A stretch of 64,000 bases of DNA from Cytauxzoon felis (lineage: Eukaryota > Apicomplexa > Aconoidasida > Piroplasmida > Theileriidae). This document shows positions 49,800-59,924 of the stretch, piece by piece. Below the pieces are notes generated by a model, which worked only from the letters and a program-made list of their open reading frames with translations, had not been told where the DNA came from and did not search any database. The position numbers and the translations under genes were made by a program. Every line of letters starts with the position of its first letter. Position 1 is the stretch's first letter. The stretch spans positions 1 through 64,000 of the forward strand of contig JAIQCW010000079.1 in the NCBI GenBank assembly GCA_020283715.1. The letters are read 5' to 3'.

Positions 49800-52159
49800 A
49801 TGTACAAATCATCTAACAAGGGTGGTTATGCTGATGGAGGTAAAGATGGTGGTAGTAATAAATTATCGCATAATGTAAATAATTCAAAGAGTCGTGATGG
49901 TATGATATATGATAGAAATTACGTAAAGAGTAATATTTATAATAGACGTGATACATCACGTGATCGCTATGATTATAAAAGGAAGAGATATAATGATTTA
50001 ATTATAGGAAATGATAAACACCATAGATCTGTACATGATCATTCAGATTATGAAAGTTATTACTCATCAGATGATGATAATGATAATCGTTATGGACGTA
50101 AAAGACGTCATGAACGTGATTTAAAAACACGCAGTTATAATAAACAATGGAAAAGTAGTAATAGTAAACGTCTAAGTCGATATGAACGTGAAAGATATCG
50201 TAAAAGTCAATCTCCACAAACACCAAAATCTGAATCTAAAAGTCCAATAAATAACAAATATTCACCTCCACCATTACCACCTTTTGAACCACCATCTTCA
50301 ATCAAAACCATCTCCGGCGATGTTAATAAAAATGATAATACCACATCATCCAATGTTATACCATTCAATCAATTCGCCGAAACAAAAAAATTAGATTCTA
50401 AATGTAAAGATAATGGACCAGATCCAAGATTAACAGAATCATTTTATGGTACAAAAGTTGTTAATAAATTCGATATAGTCAGTATTCCAAAAAATAGCAA
50501 TATTGATAATATACTCGAATCACCCACATTCACACTCGATATGGATTGGAACTACGTACAGTCGCTACAAGCATACTTTCAAACTCCACTAGAACGTATA
50601 AATCAACACCTAGCATTCATAAGACCCAAAATCGAAAATGAATGGTGGCTTAAAGGTATCAATATTTTCAATCAATATTCTTTTCACCATCTTATAGGCA
50701 CACTTTCATTATTAGTTATCGGTATACCCAGAAATTGGAACGCACTCGACGCACTTAATCATCTCGTAGAATCATATATACGATACTCGTCAAAAAATGG
50801 TAAGGTTAAAATCCATCAATCAAACAAGAGAAACCAGAAGATATTCATTTATTTTTATACACGACATGTTGTTATTCACCTTCCACCTGAGGTCCAATCC
50901 ATTACTTCTTCACCTTGTCTTCCACTCGCCGTGGAGGCATAATCTATTTACTTCCCCTTCCAGCTCCCGTAGATCGCTTCCAGGTATTCCACTTCCACTT
51001 GAGGTCAAATCACTAACCTCTCTACTGCCACGATCTCTGGGAGTGGATTTACTCTTTAGAGATAGGTAATTGGAAGAGGCTCCACGCCTAGTGGAAGATG
51101 AGGCGGGATATGAAGAGTTGGATTGGACCTCGGTGGAAGAGAAGTAGGATTAATTTCTATTATAGATGTTATAGATTCAAGTATATTCATACATGTATTA
51201 ATAATATAGATACTTTATCTGATGAGTGGGAGAGTGAGGATGATACGGGTGGTGTAATTAGTCGTTCGAATTTGCGTTTGGATTGTGATCGTTTGGGTAT
51301 ATTGAAATTTATATTATTATTTGGTGAGGGTGGTTTGGCTATAAATGAGATACCATTATTATATCCTCGTATTATTGAGAAGCAGGTTACAAAATTTCAT
51401 GGAAAGAAATTTATACAAAATGATCAACCTGATGCGATGGGATTATTGGTATTTACAAATGAATCAATGGCATTGAAATTTTGGGCTACATTAGCTGCAA
51501 CATGTATACAAGCTTATCCATCGACTATACGTATATGTCCTGATCCATCTGGTTGGCGTATATATTCTGAGGCATTATCATTATCATTTCAATATGAATT
51601 ATTAAATGATGAATCTATAAAGAATAATACAACACCTACTAGTGCAACAGGTTCTATAGAAGATGAACAGGATACAACACCATTATCATTAGATTTATTA
51701 TCTGTATTAACAACTACACCAACAAATTCATCAACAGTGAATACAGTAGCTACAACAACACCGACTCCAGTACAAACTATTGTTCAACAAAAACATAATC
51801 AAAAGAAATTAAATTATATTTGTTCATTTATTGCTCAACAACAAGATGCAAATCAGGTTGCAAAAACATTAAGTACAATAGGTGTAAAATGTATGTATCA
51901 TAAGCCATCAAAAATAATGTCATTACAATTTCCTGATGATAAAGTATATCAATCAATATCATTTTGTCATAAAGTATATACTACACCAACTGGATCAAGA
52001 GTACAATGTTGTTTTATTAAATGTAATGGAAAAGCTCTACCAATAATTAAAAGAACAAATATAGAACATATATCAAATTCAATGGAAAAAAATAATACAA
52101 TAAAAAATAATAAATTTAAACCACCAAATATTGGCATTATAAATACTAATCAATTATAA
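49800..52159 (+). CDS. RS-type nuclear-looking protein of unknown function, split by a repeat-bearing intron
   Basis: The first exon, 49800 to about 50799, encodes an Arg/Ser/Tyr/Asp-rich N-terminus (SRYERERYRKSQSPQTPKSE). A more ordered region follows (DMDWNYVQSLQAYFQTPLER, WWLKGINIFNQYSFHHLIG). Coding resumes at about 51165 with YRFKYIHTCINNIDTLSDEW and runs to 52159 through a globular part, a Thr-rich linker and YICSFIAQQQDANQVAKTL. The gap of about 360 bases is filled with the GC-rich repeat and looks like an intron. I could not find a donor/acceptor pair that keeps the phase (GTAAGG at 50800 gives the wrong frame). So an extra small exon, a sequence error or two separate genes remain possible. 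The composition suggests an RNA-processing factor. Confidence 0.5.
50878..51137. repeat. Modular repeat cluster in an intron
   Basis: Contains CACCTGAGGTCCAATCC, CACTCGCCGTGGAGGC, CTTCCAGCTCCCGTAGATCG, CCACGATCTCTGGGAGTGG, TTTACTCTTTAGAGATAGG and CCACGCCTAGTGGAAGA, with both orientations mixed in 260 bases. It fills most of the long gap between two coding blocks of the RS-type gene. Confidence 0.9.
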
Positions 52160-52167
52160 TTTATTTT

Positions 52168-52494
52168 TCACTCTAATAATTTATTTTCTTCATTACATTG
52201 AAAATTTTGTATGGAGATGCACGATTTCCATTGTGATTCTAGCAATTGTTTTATACTATTTCTTGATCTATAACCTATAAATGCCCATCCATTATTATCA
52301 TTACCATTGACACAAATATAAACTTCAACATCACCAAAATGTTCAAGACTCTTTCTTAATGTAATCTAAAATATAAATTATTTAAATAGATATATAATCT
52401 AAACCTCATTCAAGTGTGTTGGTATATTGAAAATAAATATCCTACTTAAAGGGTCGATATTTTTAGAAATATTTAATCGATTATATACATCCAT
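52168..52494 (-). CDS. Small RRM (RNA recognition motif) protein
   Basis: Two exons, 52405-52494 and 52168-52365, spliced in frame to about 95 residues, almost entirely one RRM. RNP2 is RIFIFNIPTHL, followed by LRKSLEHFGDVEVYIC and RNP1-like GWAFIGYRSRNSI, then the last strand near CISIQNFQC. It is a single-domain RNA-binding protein; which one cannot be told from the sequence. It is missed by long-open-frame searches because of the intron. Its start lies about 100 bases from the next repeat cluster. Confidence 0.7.
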
Positions 52495-52599
52495 TGTATA
52501 AATTATAATATTATATATCCATTTAAATTATATAGTGATTTAGAAACATGTTGGCACATTTTTAAATTGCATGCTTTAAAGTGAGTTGACTTGAAGGAA

Positions 52600-53098
52600 G
52601 TATTGTTATCATCGACATCAACTCCATCACGAACATCCATCGAACTCCATAGCTCTCCACTTGAGGTTACAACATCTCCTTCTCTTGCAGGTATTCCACT
52701 TGAGGTCCAATCCAACTCTTCTCCACTCGCCTCCACAGTAGATCTTGCAGACAGCTCTCCACCTGAGGTTACAACCACGTTCCACTCGGCGTGGAGCCTT
52801 CTTCCAATTACCTCCCCGTAAACGGTATAACCACTCCCGGAGATCGTGGTGAAGGTATTGATATGAACATAATCAACTCCATCACGAACATCCATCTTCA
52901 CAATATTATCATCAACCACATCTGAAGTTATATTTTCCAATCGCCTCCACTTGAGGTCCAATCCACCTCTCCTTGTCTTGCAGACAGCTTCTCTATTTAC
53001 TTCCCCCTTCGCTTCCCTGAGATCAGCTACGGGTATTCCACTTGAGGTAACATCCATCAACTCCATCACGAACCTCCATCAACCTCCATCCGCTTCAA
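52600..53098. repeat. Modular repeat cluster between RRM gene and TTC27
   Basis: About 500 bases of shuffled repeat words: CACTTGAGGTTACAAC, CACTTGAGGTCCAATCC, CACTCGGCGTGGAGCC, ACTCCCGGAGATCGTGG, CTTCGCTTCCCTGAGATCAG and ATCAACTCCATCACGAAC (at least three times). It overlaps the last codons of TTC27, so the end of that protein (EADGG) is repeat-derived. A 188-codon open frame on the minus strand is a by-product. Confidence 0.9.
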
Positions 53099-56000
53099 TA
53101 CAAATTACATCCTCCACATCCGCATTCTCTATTAAATTATCAATCTCTTTATTAAACTCTACATTAATTTCATTCGTACGTGAAGTAATTCTAGACCTTA
53201 CAGATTTAAGCAAATCTATTACCACAACCTTCCTCTCATGTCTAGACTTGTATGTCAATCTCTTCAATAACATTACCATTGAACTTAAACAATTCAATAA
53301 ACATTTCATTTGTACTTTATCATGTTCACATTGTAATTCCATATTATCATTTTTAATCTCTAAATTTTTTATAATCTCAACCTCTATACATCTATACTCC
53401 TTGAAAACAAATTCTAGTGCTGATTCATAATCTTTATTAAAACTTTTATATTTTGCACATAAATTCCAAATTTCTGATGAATCTGTAATCTCCCTTGTAA
53501 CACTCTTCAATGTATCATCTATCATTGAATTAATTTTATCATTCCCATTATTTATCCCACAATCAATTATAAAAGCTACCATCCATGATTCAATATTTGC
53601 CTTCTATAATTAAATTCTATTACGAAACGAATAAATTTCAATCTTACCTTCCCTAATTCTAATAGTTTACCAATACATTTACATACACATTGTACATCAC
53701 GACACTAATAAATTATATTAAATAATTTAAATATTACAACATACAGTAACTGATATCCTTAAAAGTATATCCCATAATTGCCACTTCAATTGATTATATT
53801 TTATTGATTGCTCTATACATATCTTAGCTTCATTTATATTTTTCAACTATAAATAATTAACTTCATATAACATCAACATACATTAAAATGTATTGTAGCC
53901 ATATTAGCCCATGCATCAGATGATTCAGGATTTAATGAAACAACACGTGAAAATGTTGTTATAGATGATTTTAAATTATTATTCTTAAGATAACAACAAC
54001 CCAATAAAAATTGTGATGATTCATTCATTGGATTTATACTATTAGCCTTTTCAAAAGAATCTATAGCCTTATCATAATCATTATTTTTATAATAATAATG
54101 CCCTAATGATCTTTGAGCTCTTGCACATTTACCACCAGATAATTCCCTAAAGTATCAATAATATTCTCTCTAATATCAAATATATACCATGATTTAATAT
54201 AATATTTAACATCACTCTCTAAATCACCCAATAAACACCAAAGAATTGGTGTTGGATTGATCCTTAATTGCTCATTTACCTTTAAAAGAAATTATATACA
54301 TTTATACATTAAAAAAAAATACCAATTCTTTAGCATCTACTTTACGATCCGATATTATCAAACATTGAATAGCATCCTCCCATAAATATAACTTCTTATA
54401 AATCTCATATGCCTATATTCATAATAATAATCAATATCATACTCTCTTCCACTCGCAATTCCACCAGAGGTTATAAACCACCGTTGGTCTTGCAGACAGC
54501 TTTCCACCTGAGGTCAATCTTTTCCATTGCATGGAGCTCTCCACTCGAGGTCGTCTTGCAGACAGCTTCCCTATTTACTTCCCCTTCCAGCTCCCGTAGA
54601 TCGCTTCCAGGTAGTCCACTCGAGGTCCAATTACTATTATCTACTCTTCCACTCGCCGTGGCGGCCTTCTCTATTTATTTCCCCCTTCGCTTCCCGTAGA
54701 TCAGCTACGGGTTCACTCGAGGTCTTGTTAACTACACTTCCTTTTAGTACAACCTTTTCTTCGTCTTGCAGACAGCTCTTCCAATTACCTCCCCCTCCGC
54801 TTCCCTGAGATCAGCTACGGGTTCCACTTGAGGTTACATCCAACACATCCTTAGAAGCATCTTCCATCATTCCCATGATGGATGATCCATCACTACCTTC
54901 ACCACGATCTCTGGGAGTGGCTCTACTCTTTAGAGATATGTAAATAGGAAGCTGTCTGCAAGACCAACGGTGGTTGTAACCTCAGGTGGAAGAGAGTTGG
55001 ACTGGACCTCGGTGGAAGAACGTCGTGTAGACAACGGCTCAGTCATTTCACTCCTTCGGCCACGATCTCTGGGAGTGGCTCTACCGTTTACGGGGAGGTA
55101 ATTGGAAGAGCTGACGGCAGGACTAACATCAGGTGGAGAGGCCACCACGGCAGTGGAAGGTAAGGTGGATTGGACCATAGGTGAAGAAGAGTCGGATAAA
55201 ACTTGTATAATTCAGATGGAATTTGTTATATACATACAGTTAGGAATGAACCTATAGAGCAGATTCTTTTAGCTGTATTGGATGATATTATGACAATATT
55301 TTGGGACGTACCGATTTCTTTTTTAATATTATATGATGTAGGGTAATTAATATACCAAAAATAGAGTATTCTATAGTAACAATTAGGTTTAGGATCTATA
55401 ATTATAATATAATATTGTTATATATGGGTATAACATACTATAATAATTATCATCTAATGAATGTAATTGTAATGTAGCACGTTCTATAGTTTTAGTACGA
55501 TAATATTCTGTTTTACATCTTAACCATAATATAATAGACATAATTAACCAATTAATATTATTATTATTATTATTTAAATATATATTAACAATAGCATTAA
55601 TAAATTCAAGTGTTAATTCATCACCTTCAGGTATATTAGAAATTATTAATAAACATTTAGATAATAATATTAATTGTTCTATATAATTTAAATTATAAAT
55701 TTGTATATCATTTAATTGTGGTGATTCTAATATATCATTATTATCATCTAATGAATTTAATGTTATATTTGATATAAAATTGTTATCATCTCTTATCATA
55801 TCATTCACATTCCCATTTTCATTTCCATTTCCATTACTTCCAGATGATATAAATTCTACCGTAAGTTGTGGTATAAATACTTTTTGATATTTCCTACGTA
55901 TACCCAATTTACCAGTAAATTTAAATTCAAACCCTATAATATCTTTAATCATCTCTAATAGTACATCATATAATCTAATTAAATTATAATATGGTAATCG

Positions 56001-59000
56001 TTGTATTAATTCTAATAATAATAATGGTTTTAAATATAATAACACATCATCATTCCAATTATAATATATACCCGTCTCACATTTCGATATAATCCTAGAG
56101 GATTTTGTAGAATTATCAACAGTTATTATATCCTCAACGTCATCAATCATACCCCTCAAATCAATATAAATATCAAAATCCGCAGTCAATACCTATAAAA
56201 AAATACATGACAATAGAATATTATGGTATACAGCGTAGGTCTTTCCTATCGGCTCTCCACTTGAGGTTACCTCCTCCTATATTCGTCTTGCAGACAGCCT
56301 CTTCTATTTACCTCCCCTTCCAGCTCCCGTAGATCGCTTCCAGGTATTGAAGTTGATGAATAATTTAACAGAAACGGGTTTAAGATAACCTTCATCCTTA
56401 GCATTAGTAAGATCAGTGCTAATTTCACCGAGTTTTTCTTTAAGATTGGAATCAATTTTATTGCCTTCAGCCGGTTTTATATCGCCATAATTAGAAGTAA
56501 CATCCTGCCATGTATTTCGACCAGTGTTCTGATCGTAATTCCGCTTATACCATTTATTGTTTTCAGTAGATTCACTATTACTTTTTATACCATCCTGAGA
56601 TAAACATATTAACAGAGGCTTGTGTAGTTCAGGTCTATTACTGCCATCCAGTGGAAAATATACAAAAACACCTCCACCGCTTTCAAACGTAAAATCTTTA
56701 ATATCATTCTGGGGAATACCCTCTGTAACTTGATTATATATTGTTATACGATTTATATTTTTAGAAATATCAGGAATAGTGTGTTTAAAACCTTTATATG
56801 TAGCAGGAGTACCTTGTTGATCTACGGGCGAAACAGTAGTTTTATCAGCTTCTTGATTTCCAGGGCGAGCAAAGTATGGGCTATCGTTGTTAGACTTCTC
56901 AAGCTTAATTTCAAATTTCACTTTAACCTCATCAAGTTTAGTTCTAAGTTTATTAAGGCCACCGGATGGATTGTTTGGATCTTCTGGATTTACATCTTTA
57001 AGAGAAGGATCTTCAGACCATGAGAAACCTCTGGTATAATATGTTCGTTTCTGTGCATCTTTCTTAATGCATACAATTAATGGGAATTGATGATTAGGGT
57101 CATCTGTACTATCCTTATAATATACATAAACTGCTTCAACAGTTCCTGTAACAGGTGGATCGAATGCCAATTGAATGCCATTGTGTTTAAATTTAGGATC
57201 ATTAATAGTAGAAAAAGTATGTGCATACCTCACATATCCCTGTGGTACTTTACTTTGAGCAGGATTACTAGAATCATGTTCCGTCTTCTCAACAGTAATT
57301 TCTCTATCCTTCGTTCTATATTTAATAGTTCCCGTAGTACCAGGCCTCTTGTCTAATTTAATTACATAAGTGGGACCACCCTGAACATTAAGGGTGCTAG
57401 TAGCTGTAGCTGTATCAAGTTGTGTTTGAGTAACAACATCTCCTCCACTACCTTCGGGAGTTTTACCGTCAAAATTGGTAGTATCTGCTTTCCAATTAGT
57501 GGCACTACTAACTGCCACATACCACTTGCTTTTAGCCGCGGTACCATCCTCAGATATACATATTACTTTAGGCTGATTTAGGTTAGTAGTTTTATAATAA
57601 ACATATATAGCACCCTGAGAACCAATTGGCTTATTCATATTTTCCTTCATAACTTTATCAGTACTCTTCATAGTGACATCACTATGAGTTATCTTTCCGA
57701 GTGTAAATCCGGAGCCACTAGAATGTTTGTAATAAACCCAGTCAGTACTACCAGGAACTTGGGTTTTCGTTACATCAATTGTTATACCTCCAGACATATA
57801 TTTACCTCCTTTAGGTTCCGTAGTTTCATTAGGTGCCGTACTTATATCAATTTCAATAGAATTTATTGGAGTATAACCTGTATCACCAGCAGTATCAAGT
57901 GCATTTTTAATATTAGTGAGGTTAGTTTCAAATGTGTCAAGTTGGTCGTCTTACCCGTAGCTGATCTCAGGGAAGCGGAGGGGGAGATAAATATGGAAGC
58001 TGACGGCAGGATGGACCTCAAGTGGAGAGCTGTCTGCAAGACGAAGAGAGGTGTAGAGGGGATACTGATTGGACCTCAGGTGGAATGTATATGTCTATTA
58101 GTGTTTATAAACTTACTTTTAATGTTTTTAATGTGGAGATAAAATGTATGGTGGAGATTTGGTACAGGGTTGGACATGGTGAATGAATAGAATTATTTAT
58201 AATTTTCTGCCAAATGAATGCGATTCTGGATTGCCAGATTTGTATTGAAGATAATTTAAATTGATGATGGAATTTATTTTGATTATTTAAGATGGATAGG
58301 ATTACTAGTGCTGAATAGAAATATAATAACCCACAGGTGCCTATATAAATATATTCTCCATCAATAGACAAATCATCGATTATAGATTTTAATAAATTAA
58401 TAATTTGTTCATCATTATTTTTGTGTAATAAATCTATATATTTTAAATCTGGTGATTTTAATATACATTTGTCATTAATTTCTTTTGATATTTTATCATT
58501 AGCATAGGCCTTTAATGTAGGATTATCTAATGAATCTATATTATCCAAGTCTATATCATCTATAATTATACTATTATTATACTTATCAGATAAATGTTTA
58601 TCAGATTCTAATACTACAGATACTGGAGGACCTAACCAATTAACTCTTATGAAAATATTTATCATTAATACCATACCACACAGTATATAAAATTGATTTA
58701 ATATTCCATCATCATTACATAAGACATTATAACAAGCTTCACTTAAATGATTATATAAATGATTATAATCCATCAACTTAACATTAGACAATAGTATAGA
58801 TTGACCGAAAATTTTATCTAAAAATTTAATACCTCTATATACATCAACATCTTTAATATATTTTACAAATTTTAATACATTTTCTAATTCTGATTTATAT
58901 TCTGGAAATTCTTCTAGTAATGTCTCATCATTTGACTTTGGTGTCAACAACAAGATTTCAAGCCTTGATAATAATTCCAATTCCTTATCAGAATCCACAA

Positions 59001-59004
59001 CCAT
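53079..59004 (-). CDS. TTC27: TPR protein TTC27/Emw1, interrupted by repeat-filled introns
   Basis: Exons run 58117-59004, 55439-56192, 55238-55395, 54323-54412, then about five more down to 53079. The N-terminal exon has FIRVNWLGPPVSVV (family SNWTGPPVDL) and LSIDGEYIYIG. Exon 2 has YQKVFIPQLTVEFI and LRCKTEYYRTKTIERATLQ (family LR.R.E..R.RTVERA..Q). Later exons have YEIYKKLYLWEDAIQCL, a KCARAQRSLGHYYYKNNDYD TPR, SINPMNESSQFLLGCCYLKN and SLNPESSDAWANMATIHFN. This is the TTC27/Emw1 order of blocks. TTC27 is a conserved eukaryotic TPR protein; its exact role is poorly known. Intron 1 (56193-58116, 1924 nt) contains a truncated antigen-like gene between repeats, and intron 3 (54413-55237) is full of repeats. 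Other introns are about 40-60 nt. Confidence 0.85.
54430..55190. repeat. Large modular repeat cluster filling a TTC27 intron
   Basis: About 760 bases holding at least a dozen repeat words in both orientations: CACCTGAGGTCAATC, GTCTTGCAGACAGCTTCC, CTTCCAGCTCCCGTAGATCG, CACTCGCCGTGGCGGCC, CCCTGAGATCAGCTACGGG, CCACGATCTCTGGGAGTGG (twice), CTCTTTAGAGATA and GAGCTGACGGCAGGA. It is the most complete assortment in the window. Confidence 0.95.
56245..56341 (-). repeat. Left inverted repeat of the intron insertion
   Basis: TCTCCACTTGAGGTTACC, ATTCGTCTTGCAGACAGCC, TTTACCTCCCCTTCCAGC and CCCGTAGATCGCTTCCAGGT in the minus orientation. The antigen-like coding sequence is in a different frame and overlaps its edge, ending in this repeat. 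Confidence 0.9.
56304..57957 (-). pseudogene. Truncated internal piece of a repeated-domain antigen-like gene
   Basis: An open frame of about 550 codons with no start at its true upstream edge: coding text (DDQLDTFETNLTNIKNALDT) continues above the first Met at 57797 up to the repeat border. There is no signal peptide, and the other end runs into repeat sequence (TWKRSTGAGRGGK). Inside are at least three copies of a module with the pattern V.VYY.....P..ICI..DG followed by WY.R.....W: AIYVYYKTTNLNQPKVICIS, AVYVYYKDSTDDPNHQFPLI and GVFVYFPLDGSNRPELHKPL. Each is preceded by a helical L...L..I stretch and a short IDI/IKLDK strand. This recalls piroplasm surface or secreted multigene families (T. 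equi-type, FAINT-like), but the exact family is unproven. It is GC-richer than surrounding genes. Probably a non-functional donor cassette or relic. Confidence 0.7.
57955..58090 (+). repeat. Right inverted repeat of the intron insertion
   Basis: CCCGTAGCTGATCTCAGGGA, GCGGAGGGGGAG, GAAGCTGACGGCAGGATGG, GAGCTGTCTGCAAGACGAAG and GATTGGACCTCAGGTGGA in the plus orientation. It abuts the upstream broken edge of the antigen-like reading frame and lies 26 bases inside the TTC27 splice donor at 58116. Confidence 0.9.
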
Positions 59005-59141
59005 TTGCGATATTTACTACATTTAAATATTTTTATAGTGTTGAAAATTAATTGCGATAAAAATTTTATATCATTCATTGATTAACACTCTAGAATATAA
59101 CACTACTTTGATGAATTACACATCCAAATTTTAATATTGTC

Positions 59142-59793
59142 ATGATAATCCATAAAATATTTCAAGGATGTATAAAATTACAAAGTCGATTTATATCACA
59201 TGTAAAATCACATAGGATTAAAGGTTTACCTTTTGAAAAGGTTAGAGCACCAAAGACAGAATGGTATAAGCGATCTGAGGCTGAATTTCTAGCTGAACGT
59301 GCAAAGATACCAGAAGGTTATGTAGGAAGATGGAAATATGAGGATTTAATTAAATTAGATCCTAAAATATCGCAAGCATTATCATTGAAATGTGCAAATG
59401 GTCGTGAAATTAGAAGAGCACGTACATTAATTATCATGAAGTATTTACAAAAAGAACCATTCGATACTGGAAGTACCCCTGTACAACGTAAGTATCTATG
59501 AAGTATTGACCATGTTATAATGTATGCAATTTGATGTAAAGATGTTTTCATTTCATGATAAAATTTATTAATCATTTAATTTCACGAGACTATTCATTTA
59601 TACTTCAGTTGGATGTGTATCAGAGAAGATATTAAATCTACGCGCTCATTTAATAAGACATCCCAAGGACCATTGCCGTAAAAGGGCAATGTCAATTTTA
59701 CTTAGTAGAAGGCATAAACTCATGAAGAGATTATATAATGAAGACGTTGAATTGTACAAACATACTTGTAAATTCCTAAGTTTGTTTAATTAA
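59142..59793 (+). CDS. Mitochondrial-type small ribosomal subunit protein uS15
   Basis: Two exons, 59142-59487 and 59609-59793, with a 121-nt intron. The N-terminal extension of about 85 residues is basic and presequence-like (MIIHKIFQGCIKLQSRFISH). The uS15 core follows: FDTGSTPVQLGCVSEKILNL (family GS.EVQI...T.RI..L), then HLIRHPKDHCRKRAMSILLS (family HL..H.KDH.SRR.L..L) and RRHKLMKRLYNEDVELYK. The protein binds the small-subunit rRNA central domain in an organellar ribosome. Mitochondrion is favoured over apicoplast because no signal peptide is visible. It is divergent from TTC27, starting 138 bases away. Confidence 0.88.
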
Positions 59794-59924
59794 AATTTTA
59801 AATATTATACCCATAGAACTCAAATGTGTATTGTTTTCTATACCAGATTCTAGAAATAGATCCAAAGTAAGTTGAAATTTCTACTTGAACGAGGGGTTAA
59901 CATAAGATAACATCGGGAACCGCC

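Larger units (their letters stand above)
56230..58095. mobile_element. Inverted-repeat-flanked unit carrying an antigen-gene fragment, inside TTC27 intron 1
   Basis: Seen: the left end reads CTCCACTTGAGGTTACC, then a minus-orientation repeat to about 56341. The right end, from about 57955, is a plus-orientation repeat finishing GGACCTCAGGTGGAATG at about 58090. Between them is a 1.6 kb open reading frame fragment. The outer words CCACTTGAGGT and ACCTCAGGTGG are inverted copies of each other. The unit sits cleanly within an intron whose neighbours in the same gene are about 40 nt. No transposase is present, so if mobile it is non-autonomous or was moved by recombination. I did not find a convincing target-site duplication by eye. 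Confidence 0.6.

Noticed and set aside
52503..53069. 188-codon minus-strand open frame and overlapping plus-strand frames
   Set aside because: Made entirely of the dispersed repeat words; similar frames arise at every repeat cluster and show no protein-like conservation.
54409..55178. Three overlapping open frames of 80-96 codons
   Set aside because: They lie in a repeat-filled TTC27 intron and translate the same repeat words in different frames.
56304..57797. Antigen-like frame as a complete ordinary gene
   Set aside because: No signal peptide, coding-like sequence continues upstream of the first Met into the repeat edge, and the end runs into repeat sequence, so a fragment is more likely.
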